From assembly GCA_900177435.1 (NCBI GenBank), contig FXAI01000012.1, forward strand, positions 1 through 64,000: a stretch of DNA of 64,000 nucleotides, in the 5' to 3' direction. Below, piece by piece: positions 16,665 through 26,239 of this stretch. The stretch comes from Alteromonadaceae bacterium Bs31 (GTDB lineage Bacteria > Pseudomonadota > Gammaproteobacteria > Pseudomonadales > Cellvibrionaceae). How positions within the stretch are numbered: the first letter of the stretch is position 1; every line of letters begins with the position of its first letter. The translations under genes and the position numbers were made by a program. Below the pieces are notes generated by a model. The model made no database searches and was not told the DNA's origin. It worked only from the letters and a program-made list of their open reading frames with translations.

Positions 16665-18224
16665 ATGCTGATTAACCGTTTCACAGAAAGCTTTAGGCTA
16701 CTTGTCTTCATCCTTCTGCCCCTCACGATGGCAGCATGGTCTCACGCGGATAAAAACCTCAAACCCACTGAAGATGAAGCTAAAGCCCACTACACCTACG
16801 AGATACTAAAACACACCAATTGGCCCGCAGAGGACAAACTCACAAGCTTCCATATTGGCTTATACGGCACTAGCCCCGAGTACTTCGAGGCGCTGTCACG
16901 TCTGAGCAAGAACAAGCTTCGCGGCAAGACCATAACGCTGAGCATAATTAACAGCCCCACCTTTAACCCGAACGACTACGCGCTGGTTTATATAGCCAGC
17001 AATAAAGCAAAGATGAATACCAGGGTATTTGAACAGTCTACAGCCACGCTCATTATCACTGCGGGCCAAATAGAACGAGAGCATCTACTGTATAGCCTGC
17101 TTGCCCGCAATCAGCAGATTAAGGTCGAGTTTAATCGGGACAATCTGATTAAGCGCGGCTTTGATATCTCAATTAACATGCTCGCATTTGCGGGTAACAG
17201 GGAGGATATGAGTAAGCACCTGCGAGAACAAAAAACGATGTTACTGTCACTTAGAGATGAAGTAGATAGCAAGAAAGCTGTCTTAGACGGGCTGAATGCG
17301 CAACTGAAGAATAAAAACAATTCCCTTGAGCACACTAAAACGCAATACCAGGCAAGCCAATCAAACCTAACAAACACCCAAGCTAATTTGGAAAAACTGC
17401 TTGCGGAAATAGAAGAAACGAAAGCTGATCTCGCTATCAACCACAGCAAACTCAAGACACAAGGGAACGAGCTGAAAAAGCGGGAGCAGGAAATTGAACA
17501 CAACAAAGCCGTGCTTTCACAACAGCTTTTAAAAATCAACCAACAAGTTCAGGTGATTCACGAAGAGCAACGCATCATCGGCCAGCAACGCACCGTGCTA
17601 ATGGGAATGTATGCCACCGCCGTGGTATTTGCCTTGCTAGCGCTCGTTTTATTTAAACTCAATCACGCCCGTCGAAGCGCCAATAAGAAGTTGAAGGCCT
17701 TAAACGCTCGGCTCTACGAACTGGCGACCAGAGATGGAATGACAAACCTGTTCAACCGTAAGCACTTTCTTGAATGCGCTCAAACAGAGTTTTTGCGAAT
17801 CCAAAGGACCAAAGGATCTGCCGTTTTACTGATGGCAGATCTGGACAAGTTCAAATCCGTTAACGACATTTACGGCCACGCTTCGGGGGACGAGGTGTTA
17901 AAGGTCGCCGCTTCCATATTAAAGGAGCAGCTTCGCCCCTATGATATTGTTGGCAGACTGGGGGGCGAAGAGTTTGCATTAATGCTGGTTGATTGCTCCC
18001 CCGCTCAGGCGAAAAACACTGCAGAACGCTTAAGACAAAGCATTGCTGATACACCCGTGTATAGCAATCAGCAAAAAATCGATATAACGATCAGTATCGG
18101 TTTAAGTAACATAGGTAAAAGCGACAGCTGCGTAGAAGACACCTTAAAGCGCGCCGACAAGGGGCTTTACGAGGCTAAAACAGCTGGTAGAAACCGCATT
18201 TTTTTTCAAGAAGAAAATGGGTAA
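16665..18224 (+). CDS. Diguanylate cyclase with YfiR-like periplasmic domain and long coiled coil
   Basis: The protein is 519 residues and makes cyclic di-GMP. Signal-anchor at residues 1-28; a YfiR-like (DUF4154) region about 35-180, recognised from the opening pattern AKAHYTYEILKHTNWP and the TLIITAGQ segment; a coiled coil about 190-305 rich in Lys, Glu, Gln and Asn; a transmembrane helix about 313-332 (GMYATAVVFALLALVLF); and a GGDEF domain to the end. The active-site motif is GGEEF at 433-437 and the inhibitory I-site is present as RPYD just before it. Separate YfiR proteins repress a partner cyclase; here sensor and cyclase are one chain. Product feedback is expected from the I-site. 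Confidence 0.9.
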   Translation: MLINRFTESFRLLVFILLPLTMAAWSHADKNLKPTEDEAKAHYTYEILKHTNWPAEDKLTSFHIGLYGTSPEYFEALSRLSKNKLRGKTITLSIINSPTFNPNDYALVYIASNKAKMNTRVFEQSTATLIITAGQIEREHLLYSLLARNQQIKVEFNRDNLIKRGFDISINMLAFAGNREDMSKHLREQKTMLLSLRDEVDSKKAVLDGLNAQLKNKNNSLEHTKTQYQASQSNLTNTQANLEKLLAEIEETKADLAINHSKLKTQGNELKKREQEIEHNKAVLSQQLLKINQQVQVIHEEQRIIGQQRTVLMGMYATAVVFALLALVLFKLNHARRSANKKLKALNARLYELATRDGMTNLFNRKHFLECAQTEFLRIQRTKGSAVLLMADLDKFKSVNDIYGHASGDEVLKVAASILKEQLRPYDIVGRLGGEEFALMLVDCSPAQAKNTAERLRQSIADTPVYSNQQKIDITISIGLSNIGKSDSCVEDTLKRADKGLYEAKTAGRNRIFFQEENG

Positions 18225-18447
18225 GCACAAGGCCCCTTAACTCGCCGCGCTTATAGGAAGTAAGCCCAGTAAGAAGTAAGCCAGCGCAGTTATTGCTATT
18301 CGCTTAGCATTCCCCCTTAAAGCAAACACCCTTCACGTTCAGCCCCCAATCATTTCGTCCCAAATACATGCGCCTTAGCCCAAATACCTGGCGATGGCCG
18401 CTGCCACCAAGCACAATTCTCTGTACGCAAGGGAAACCATAATAAAT

Positions 18448-19776
18448 ATGCTGGACGAACTGAAAAGACGCGCACGCCCGCTGCGCCCCGCGATGCTGCT
18501 GTTTGCACTGGCAAATGGTGCAGAAGCCTTATGTCTGGCCCGCCTGGGGCAGGACAGCCTGCTTGCCTACAGCCAGGTGTTACCCTGGCTGCTAATGTTG
18601 GAAGCCATTGGTTTCGCCTTGGGTGCAAGTGCTGCCTCGACACTGGCGCGCTGCAAATCAACCCATCATCCAAGCTGCATGTTTTCGTGCCTGTCGGGCA
18701 CTGTAGTTTTGGCAATGGCGCTGGTCTATATGGTTCACATTAGCGCTGTTGCCCTAGCGGAGCAAAGCTTGATTGCGCCGGGGGTATTAAGTTACCTCAA
18801 ACTCTGGCGTTGGGCGCTCCCCCTCGCCTTGTTCAATTTTGTGCTGCTTGGCTTGATGCGAGCAAAAGACCTTTCACTGCCCGCCAGCTGGTGTATGGGG
18901 CTCACGGCTGCGGCTCAGTGCGTGCTGATGCCGATATTGATTTTAAACGAGGCGGGTGACTTAGGCCGTGCCCTCGATGGCGCAGCTTATGCACATGTGT
19001 TTAGTCAGCTTTTACTGACAGGCCTGTTGCTGTGCGCCAAGGGGCGATTGTTTTCGCTTAAATCGCTCCCTAGCCTATTTAAGTACACTGCCTTCACGAC
19101 ATTCACACAATTATTAAAATTGGCATTGCCCATTACCCTCGCCAATTTACTGGTTCCACTGAGTACAGCATTTGCACTACAACAGCTGGCAAAGCTTGAT
19201 GGCTATTACGTGGGCGCTTTCAGTTTGGCCTTGCGTGTGGAAAGCTTTCTGCTCGTGAGCTTTTATGCGTGGTCGGCCGTTGTGGGCCCTATTGCAGCAA
19301 ATAGATTAATCACCCATAAAACCAATAATTTCACCTTGGCGCAATTGCTTACTCAATGCTGGCACTTGAGTATTGAACACGGACTAAAAATTGCCCTCGC
19401 AGCAGCATTGCTTACCAGCACCCTCAAATTCTGGTTAACTGAGTGCCCTCAGTCACAACCATTACTGCAAATTTACTTTCTAATTGTGCCAATCAGTTAT
19501 ATTGGCTATGGTTTTTTAATGTTGACTACCGGCATATTGAATGGCCTTGGCCACGCACTTGCCTCGCTCATTATTGCATCTCTACGGAGTGTGCTTATCC
19601 TCTGGCCCGTGCTCTGGGCAATGAGCAATTGGCCGGCCAATGCAGCAATATTTTTGGCTTTTAGCGTGAGCAATTTTGGTTGTGCATTAATTGTGCTACA
19701 CCTCTTGCGCCAACACCCTTCCACTTCGTTTAATGCCCTCTGGCAAAAACCTTTTCAACAAGGAAATCAACTATGA
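18448..19776 (+). CDS. MATE-family-like multidrug/toxin exporter
   Basis: A polytopic inner-membrane protein of about 442 residues with roughly twelve hydrophobic segments and a pseudo-duplicated layout, as in MATE/DinF antiporters. Recognisable stretches are LALPITLANLLVPLSTAFAL at the start of the second half and the first-half loop with Gly/Ala-rich helices. I use the ATG at 18448 (MLDELKRRARPLRP) since the upstream ATG at 18394 adds 18 residues without family resemblance. The sequence is divergent and the substrate cannot be predicted. Its stop overlaps the start of the next gene (ATGA), so the two products are probably made together. Confidence 0.75.
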   Translation: MLDELKRRARPLRPAMLLFALANGAEALCLARLGQDSLLAYSQVLPWLLMLEAIGFALGASAASTLARCKSTHHPSCMFSCLSGTVVLAMALVYMVHISAVALAEQSLIAPGVLSYLKLWRWALPLALFNFVLLGLMRAKDLSLPASWCMGLTAAAQCVLMPILILNEAGDLGRALDGAAYAHVFSQLLLTGLLLCAKGRLFSLKSLPSLFKYTAFTTFTQLLKLALPITLANLLVPLSTAFALQQLAKLDGYYVGAFSLALRVESFLLVSFYAWSAVVGPIAANRLITHKTNNFTLAQLLTQCWHLSIEHGLKIALAAALLTSTLKFWLTECPQSQPLLQIYFLIVPISYIGYGFLMLTTGILNGLGHALASLIIASLRSVLILWPVLWAMSNWPANAAIFLAFSVSNFGCALIVLHLLRQHPSTSFNALWQKPFQQGNQL

Positions 19777-20552
19777 AAATATCTCTCTTACTCTTTTGTA
19801 TTTACCTGATCGCACTTCCCGCCACAACACTCGCAAGTTCCGGGGAAAAAGCGTTTTCGGATTCCATTAGCGCAGCGATGAACGATAAAGACAGGCCAGA
19901 AAACGACCAACAACGCGATCAAAATCGCCTGCCACTTGAAACGCTCAAATTTTTCGGTTTGCGTGAAGATATGACAGTTATCGATATTTTACCCGGCGGC
20001 GGTTACTACACACGCCTTCTGGCTCCTGCGCTAAAGGACAAGGGCCAACTCTACCTGGCTGTAGGTACAGGCAATATCAAGAAAAATTTACTGCTAGACG
20101 ATGACTTTAAAGAGGTAAAACTGCTTTCCGAAAACACAACAATTAAGCGGCCAGAGGGCGAACGCCATTACCAATTGGGCGATTTAGATTTTGGAAAAGT
20201 AAAGGCAGATATGGTAACCAGCTTTCGAGCCTTGCACCTGCACAATGCAGAAGATCGCATTCGCTTAAATAAAGCCCTGTTCAAGGCATTAAAACCCGGC
20301 GGTATTTACGCTGTAATAGACCATACTGCCAGACACGGCGAACCTGCAACAGAAGAAAACCGACGACGCCTGGACCCCGTAGTCGCCATTATGGAAATTC
20401 AAGCGGCAGGCTTTATACTGGCCGATATGTCCACCATGCACTATCGACCCCAGGACGACTTATCGCTGGAAGTTGGCAACGAAAAAGTGAAGGGGCAAAC
20501 GGATCGCTGGACACTTAAGTTTGTTAAACCTGTTACCCCTACAATCAAATAA
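19773..20552 (+). CDS. Exported SAM-methyltransferase-like protein
   Basis: The protein is 259 residues. It begins with a signal peptide (MKISLLLFCIYLIALPATTLAS). The rest follows the class I methyltransferase fold of the COG4798 type: IDILPGGGYYTRLL stands for the SAM-binding glycine loop, and LKPGGIYAVIDH is the typical post-II strand. It overlaps the exporter gene by four bases (ATGA), so translation is coupled. An exported methyltransferase is odd because SAM is not known to be available in the periplasm. Either the signal is a membrane anchor, or the fold has another function there. An inverted repeat (ACAATCAAA/TTTGATTGT, 20541-20576) spans the stop and might terminate transcription. 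Confidence 0.8.
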   Translation: MKISLLLFCIYLIALPATTLASSGEKAFSDSISAAMNDKDRPENDQQRDQNRLPLETLKFFGLREDMTVIDILPGGGYYTRLLAPALKDKGQLYLAVGTGNIKKNLLLDDDFKEVKLLSENTTIKRPEGERHYQLGDLDFGKVKADMVTSFRALHLHNAEDRIRLNKALFKALKPGGIYAVIDHTARHGEPATEENRRRLDPVVAIMEIQAAGFILADMSTMHYRPQDDLSLEVGNEKVKGQTDRWTLKFVKPVTPTIK

Positions 20553-20773
20553 GAGCTTTATATCCTCTTTGATTGTCGCCCTTGAAGTACTGGCGCAACT
20601 GCGCGGTGTTACTGGCATTTCAAGGGCTTTCACAAACCTGCTATTCATACACTGTGTAAACAAGCATCAGCTGTTCACAGAACAAGAAATATTACCCGCT
20701 TAAATATAATCACGGCATACGCCATATGCAGGCCTCCTGCTGCCTATCCCGCAGCCTAAAGCAGCAGCCATAA

Positions 20774-20804
20774 AAAAAGCCAACCCCAAAGGGGCTGGCT
20801 TTTT
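20774..20804 (-). terminator. Intrinsic terminator of the pectate lyase gene
   Basis: On the minus strand, AGCCAGCCCC pairs with GGGGTTGGCT (one G-U pair) around a TTT loop and runs into a T tract. It lies 35 bp past the stop of the leftward pectate lyase gene. Confidence 0.8.
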
Positions 20805-20839
20805 ATTTTTAAGTGTAACAACACTCTTTTTTAACGGGC

Positions 20840-23728
20840 TTACTCTCGCTCAAAAGCACCGAGGTCTGGCGCGGAACCTTTATAGTCCAAACCAACATTG
20901 GTGCCCGCATCAATCAAATCACTACCGGATCGCAAGCGGAACAAACCGTTATCTGGAAGTGTTCCATCCGGGTTACGTTTTGCCGTTGCAAGGCTTGTGT
21001 TGGTGTTTTCAAAGTCTGAACTACCCACAGACGGCCCACTATCCCAGCTATTGCTGCTGGCGCTGGCATTACACACGTCGTTGCCGCCGTTTAAAGAGAC
21101 ATTATTGCGGAAAGTGTGCTTTTCGCCAGATTTAACACTGCCACAAAAACCGTAGTTAACGCCATTGTCGTATGCGGTGTTGTTATACAAGGTTACACCA
21201 CCAGCGTTGCTGTTTTGATCGAAGCCTTTATTTTTGTGACCAAATGCAACGGACTGGGTAATCGTATTGCGCTGCACCTGGCCATTGCCACCCAGCTTAA
21301 AGCCATTGGCATTACCCTCGTCATAACCGTTGTTAAAGGCCCAGCTGCGCTCGATAACTACCGCCTGGTCACTATCATAGGTGTCGTAACCATCATCGGA
21401 GTTGTCCCATGCCCTGCAGCCTATAAGCCTGTTACCAGAACCCTGAGTTTGTTTTGGCCCAAAGCCATCCGCCATGCTGCCGTTTTTCTTGGGGTCGTAA
21501 TTGCTGTAGGCATCCGAATTAATTACCGTGGTATTGGAGCCGCCTTTGTTAATTTCCAAACCGGTGTTGCGGTTATTGTGGAAAGTACAGTGTTCAAAGG
21601 TGTTGCCATTACCCTTCACGTAAACACCCTGATAACCGGCGCGCGTAATTTCAATACCCTTGAAGTACCAGTAGTCTCCCGTCAAATCAAAGCCGAATGA
21701 ATCTTGAACCCACTCACCTTCCGGGAACTGAAAATCAATTACGGCACGGCCACAATCTGCAGCAACCATGTATATAGGTGCACTGCTGCTGCCGTCTCTT
21801 GAAAGTACGATGGTGTTCTTGCTACCAGCGGAATAAGGAATTTTATAGGTGCCGGGCTGCAATAAAATCATCTGACCGGCGCGCACGCTGTCAATCGCGG
21901 TAGTGAAGCTCATGGCATTGGAGAAGCTGTTACCACTGCCACTATTTGAGCCCTTAGGCGTAACATAATAAATCTTGGAAGCCGTCAAATTACTGGTTTC
22001 CGTTCCACAGCCGGTAACCCATGGGTCTGAACTACCTGAACCACTAGAGCTGGAACTGGAGGAGCTGCTTGAAGAGCTTGAAGAACTTGAGGTGCTAGAA
22101 GAGCTTGAGCTTGAACTTGAAGAGCTGGAACCACCACAAATAGCCGAGGCCTTGGCATTTGGGCCGGTAATTTCAAGATAGTCTACGTTAGACAAACCTG
22201 AGTTTTGATTCGCTTCCAGCCGAATACTTTTCTGCCCAGCGGGCAAGTTCAGCGTCACGGAACTTGTTTGCCAACTGCTCCAGCCACCGGTACCACTAAA
22301 GTCTTCTGTAGACACATCGCTGCCATTCACGCTCAACAGGCCAGAGCGATTAGTAGAAGAACCATTGGCAAAACGCCATCTCAATGTATAACTGCCCGCG
22401 TCACCATCAACGGCCCAATCAATACCACTTCCATCTGAATTTTCGGTATTAGCAAAACCGTTGCCAGTATAGCCAGAATTGTTGCTGTCTACTGAACCGT
22501 CTACACCACAGAAGCCCACGGCATTTTCCTGAATCACAAGCGTATTAGCGCCGCCACTGGAAGAGCTGGAGCTGCTCGATGAACTGGATGAAGAACTTGA
22601 ACTACTGGATGAACTGCTCGAGGAGCTGGTGCTACTCGTTGAACTGGATGATGAGCTTGAGCTGCTGGAAGAGCTGGACGAAGAGCTCGAGCTACTTGAA
22701 GAACTAGAACTGCTAGAAGAACTAGAGCTTGAAGATGAAGAAGTGCCACCAGCTTCAGCATAGGTCTCGAACTCGGCAACTTTTGGTGTTCCGTTTGCTC
22801 CGGTGATCTCGAAATTTATTTTGCTTAGCGTTACTGCAGCAAAATTAACAACACCCACCGAGGAGCCTGAGGCAATTTCACTGCCGTTATTGTGATTCAC
22901 AAGCTTCCAGGCACTGATAGTACCCTCTGAGCCAGGCGCTTCCTTGATGACAACGGTGCGCAGAGTTTTACTACCACTGTACTTGATTGAGATACGACCA
23001 GTGGAACCACTGGGTGACCAGAACGAGTTCACATCGCCATCGCGCACGTTGCCGTAACTACCAGCACCTTTACTGGAGCCGTCGGAACCAGCACCGATAC
23101 TCAGGTTTACACCAAGCGGTTGACCACCAGTAGATGAGCTGCTGGAACTTGAGCTGGACGAGCTCGTAGAAGAGCTTGAGCTAGACGACGAACTACTGGA
23201 CGAACTGGAACTGCTGGAACTGGAAGAACTGCTGCCATTGCAGTCGGCAGCCACTGCGGCTCCACTTATTTCCACATAATCGATATTCGCCAGGCCGCTG
23301 CCATTCGTAGCCTGCAAACGGAGGTTATGTGTGCCAGCGTTAATATTTACCTGAGTGGAAACGGTACTCCAGCTGGTCCAACTACCGGTGCCGTTAAAAT
23401 CTACGCTTGAATCCACTACAGAGCCACCAAGCAGGAGCTCACCACTGCGATTGCTTGATGAACCATTGGCATAGCGAAAACTCAGGGTATAAGAGCCCGA
23501 CGCAGGAACGCTTATTTTCCAGTCAATACCAGTGCCACTGGAATTATCGGTGTTGGCAAAACCAGAGCCGGTAAAGCCACTGTTATTGCTATCAACAGAA
23601 CCATCAAGGCCACAGAAGCCCGTTTGGGACTCCTGCAAAGTTGCTGCGGCATACGACAGCGTTGGCAAGCAACATAAAAGGAAGGCTAATAAAGTAGCGC
23701 GCCCTTTTGTGACAGGTAAATAATTCAT
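20840..23728 (-). CDS. Secreted modular PL9 pectate lyase with carbohydrate-binding modules
   Basis: The protein is 962 residues from the ATG at 23728, which has GGAGAT upstream; the longer frame to 23815 has no signal peptide at its start. Order: signal peptide 1-28; CBM35/CBM6-type sandwich about 30-159 (GFCGLDGSVDSNNSG); poly-Ser linker; a discoidin-like (F5/8-type) domain about 200-329; poly-Ser; a second CBM35/CBM6-type module about 390-528; poly-Ser; and a PL9 beta-helix about 572-962. The catalytic base is the Lys in NGFKLGG (residue 811), and DDGYDTYDSD supplies calcium ligands. It should cleave polygalacturonate by beta-elimination outside the cell. Single transcription unit with its own terminator. 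Confidence 0.92.
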   Translation of the reverse strand: MNYLPVTKGRATLLAFLLCCLPTLSYAAATLQESQTGFCGLDGSVDSNNSGFTGSGFANTDNSSGTGIDWKISVPASGSYTLSFRYANGSSSNRSGELLLGGSVVDSSVDFNGTGSWTSWSTVSTQVNINAGTHNLRLQATNGSGLANIDYVEISGAAVAADCNGSSSSSSSSSSSSSSSSSSSSSSTSSSSSSSSSSSTGGQPLGVNLSIGAGSDGSSKGAGSYGNVRDGDVNSFWSPSGSTGRISIKYSGSKTLRTVVIKEAPGSEGTISAWKLVNHNNGSEIASGSSVGVVNFAAVTLSKINFEITGANGTPKVAEFETYAEAGGTSSSSSSSSSSSSSSSSSSSSSSSSSSSSSSSSSSTSSTSSSSSSSSSSSSSSSSSSSSSSSSGGANTLVIQENAVGFCGVDGSVDSNNSGYTGNGFANTENSDGSGIDWAVDGDAGSYTLRWRFANGSSTNRSGLLSVNGSDVSTEDFSGTGGWSSWQTSSVTLNLPAGQKSIRLEANQNSGLSNVDYLEITGPNAKASAICGGSSSSSSSSSSSSTSSSSSSSSSSSSSSSSGSGSSDPWVTGCGTETSNLTASKIYYVTPKGSNSGSGNSFSNAMSFTTAIDSVRAGQMILLQPGTYKIPYSAGSKNTIVLSRDGSSSAPIYMVAADCGRAVIDFQFPEGEWVQDSFGFDLTGDYWYFKGIEITRAGYQGVYVKGNGNTFEHCTFHNNRNTGLEINKGGSNTTVINSDAYSNYDPKKNGSMADGFGPKQTQGSGNRLIGCRAWDNSDDGYDTYDSDQAVVIERSWAFNNGYDEGNANGFKLGGNGQVQRNTITQSVAFGHKNKGFDQNSNAGGVTLYNNTAYDNGVNYGFCGSVKSGEKHTFRNNVSLNGGNDVCNASASSNSWDSGPSVGSSDFENTNTSLATAKRNPDGTLPDNGLFRLRSGSDLIDAGTNVGLDYKGSAPDLGAFERE

Positions 23729-24595
23729 AAAGATCTCCAATGTAATTTTTATTTTTAAATCTATTTGTTCCAGGATGCAGCAGCGCAACAATTTAGCAAG
23801 CACAGTAGCAAGCACCTGTTATGGCCCAAGCCTGGAATCGGTTACAGCGCTATGCGGAGTGTTTTACGGGCGGGTAAACTCTGACGTTAAGACGACAACA
23901 AAAGAAGCTTTACAACACGCTAGGAAACACATTTAACACGCTGATCTCATGAGGCTCATTTATTGTTATGGAGCGCACAGCAAAAACCAGATGCCCGCAA
24001 AGGTATTTTTTGGCCCACCAGATCAAGCAAGGAGATAAGCCGCGCTGTATTTTCCGATAAATGCGCGAGACCTACATGACGCCGAAAAAACTCATACCAA
24101 AGCATTGCAAAATCCCCTAGGCAGCCAAAATTCGACCACTTAGAAGAATAATCAAACAAGTTGATGAGCCATAGTACAACATTGTATAGCAGGAAGGCCA
24201 ATATTGGTCTTACATCACCGGTCATACAGCAAAGGTCTTACAGCAAAGGTCTTAGCTCACAGGTATTACATCGGTAACGTGACGCTATTAAGGGTGAGTT
24301 TTCTTTCTTTTCGCCCCCTAACGAGAAACGCTATTGAAGACCCAACTTTTTACCAGCGATTGGCCTACCGATGCTTCTGGCTAAGGATTAATAAGGAGGT
24401 GGAATAAGTGCCTTTTCCATCTGGAGCAGCTTTGATGAGCGTTCGAGATGTAATACACGGATGAACGGATTAATTTGCAGTGTGCGATGCGGATTTAAAA
24501 GACGTGATGCAATCTCCTCCCCGCAGGCCTCTGCCCTCTAATGTTGGCGGCTAGGAAAAAAGCGACAAAACAACAAGTGATAAAAAAAATTAACA
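23729..24595. other. Intergenic region between pectate lyase and outer-membrane barrel genes
   Basis: About 870 bp. Short open frames at 23956-24225 (minus) and 24204-24407 (plus) have no ribosome-binding site or recognisable motif, and I do not accept them. The right part near 23729 should hold the pectate lyase promoter, which I cannot locate. Confidence 0.4.
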
Positions 24596-24620
24596 GAGCA
24601 CCCGCAAAACACGGGCGCTC
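24596..24620 (-). terminator. Intrinsic terminator of the outer-membrane barrel gene
   Basis: On the minus strand, GAGCGCCCG and CGGGTGCTC pair (one G-U) around TGTTTTG. A run of eight T follows after a few bases (24581-24590 on the plus strand is A-rich). It begins 9 bp past the stop. Confidence 0.8.
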
Positions 24621-24628
24621 TTTGGAGC

Positions 24629-25408
24629 TTAGAAGCGGAACGAGGCGTTCGCTGCAATCATGCTGGTTTCAATAATTTCCATATCGGTGTCACTGTAAGA
24701 CAATCCAAGATCCAGATTGTTGGTAACAAACCAATCTGCAAATACTTGCCAGGTGGTTATGTCCACACTATCAAAAGACTGCTGCGATACACCGGCACCA
24801 ATACCAAGATTGTTATTGAAGTAGTAGGTCAAGTCTCCAGCTATACCGAAGCCTGTTTCTGAATCTGCATCCAGGTAAGACAAACCAAGAGTATACGCTA
24901 GGCTGGCATCGCCACTTAAACTAACAACAGAGTGCATATCGGCAGAAAGTGTGTCCAGATTAGCGTCGTCGTTAGTGGAATAAGATACTACCAGGTCGGT
25001 TGAGTCGGTGAGGTATTTACCAAAACCTGCGCCCCACGAAGTGGAATCTTCAACGCTGCTGTAGCCAGCTTCGATAATGTAATCATTACCGAATACAAAT
25101 CGACCACCCAAAGCCCATGAATCATCATCTACGTCTTCAACTGTAGTGTAAGAAAGAGACAAACCAGAGCTTTTGCTAAGAAAAGATGCTTCAGCCAAGG
25201 GGCCTTTTGAAGTATCAACTGTATCGAAGAAAACTTCACCGTACAAAGTCGTTGAGCTTGCATCATCATCAAAAGAACCAAAAGGACCCAAGTCTAATTT
25301 GGTATCAACTTGACCATAGACCAAACCAAGTTCAGCTTGATAGTCGTTAGCAAATACTGGTGAGGCCAGAAGCGCACCCGCTGCTATGGCTACAGATAAT
25401 TTTTTCAT
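24629..25408 (-). CDS. Outer-membrane beta-barrel protein, porin-like
   Basis: The protein is 259 residues with a signal peptide (MKKLSVAIAAGALLASPVFAN). The mature chain alternates hydrophobic and polar residues in many short strands separated by acidic turns (FDDDASS, VEDVDDDSW). It ends in Phe after an alternating strand (MIAANASFRF), the usual signal for the outer-membrane insertion machinery. By size it could form about ten to twelve strands. It resembles putative porins of marine gammaproteobacteria; whether it is a true pore or a small adhesin-like barrel is open. Single gene with a strong terminator. Confidence 0.8.
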   Translation of the reverse strand: MKKLSVAIAAGALLASPVFANDYQAELGLVYGQVDTKLDLGPFGSFDDDASSTTLYGEVFFDTVDTSKGPLAEASFLSKSSGLSLSYTTVEDVDDDSWALGGRFVFGNDYIIEAGYSSVEDSTSWGAGFGKYLTDSTDLVVSYSTNDDANLDTLSADMHSVVSLSGDASLAYTLGLSYLDADSETGFGIAGDLTYYFNNNLGIGAGVSQQSFDSVDITTWQVFADWFVTNNLDLGLSYSDTDMEIIETSMIAANASFRF

Positions 25409-26239
25409 AAATAATCCTTACAGATATAAAACAGTAAAAAGAAAATTTTGGAGGGTCGCCATTTTTGGCACACGTGGTATCGCCCGCCTGGCTTGTAGTT
25501 TTGATCCCATTCCATTAGCGCAAACTCACTGTAAGAGCATTGCGACGCGCATAATAATCCGTTTTATAATTTTGTAAATGATTTAATGATATTTTTTTCA
25601 TTTATTTCAACAAAAATAAATAATAGCTTTCTCTGAAAAAAGTATACAAGAGTTTTATTTAAGCGATATTACCGCTCCCTTTACTTGTGGCGGGTTTAAT
25701 CTCTTATGCAGTAGATTTTTTTGAGTAAGAAGCACAACGCTACTCAATGCACGAAATCAAAAACTAACAATAGAAAAATTAGACTAAGAAATATTTTTTT
25801 CTCTTGATATCTATACAGCAATCAGATCCACCGGATTGATCACTAGTGATTAATTATTCAGCTAAGCTACAGGTTTTTGGCGCCATTGTGATCAAATCAT
25901 CACCAGCAGAAAGAGAAAGCCCTTTGAGGTAAAGAAAGCCTTATGGTTTGCTGCTCCATACTTGGGGCAAGGGCTAGCTTTTCAAGCCCCTTTTTTTCAA
26001 GCCCCTTTATTTTAAAAATTTTAAAACCCATTCATGCCTGCAGGTGATAGATGACTAATGTTGGTGTGCTAACGTTAAACATTTAGTGGCTGTAGTAAAA
26101 ACCTGTGGGTAGGTACAGAGGCTAACAAATGGGACGTCGTCAAAAAGTCGTCGTAAATGAGCAAGAAAATGGGAAGTAGCGTACTTGACGTCTACTTCCC
26201 CCAGGCAGCCAGACTCAGCCAGAGTATGTGTGAGTGTAT
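25409..26239. other. AT-rich intergenic region between barrel and katG genes
   Basis: About 830 bp with no supported gene. It contains a perfect 12-bp palindrome ATCACTAGTGAT at 25839-25850, an imperfect dyad GTGAT/ATCAC at 25888-25903, and a short tandem duplication of TTCAAGCCCCTTT around 25980-26010. Any of these could be a binding site or the remains of a terminator, but nothing identifies them. Confidence 0.4.
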
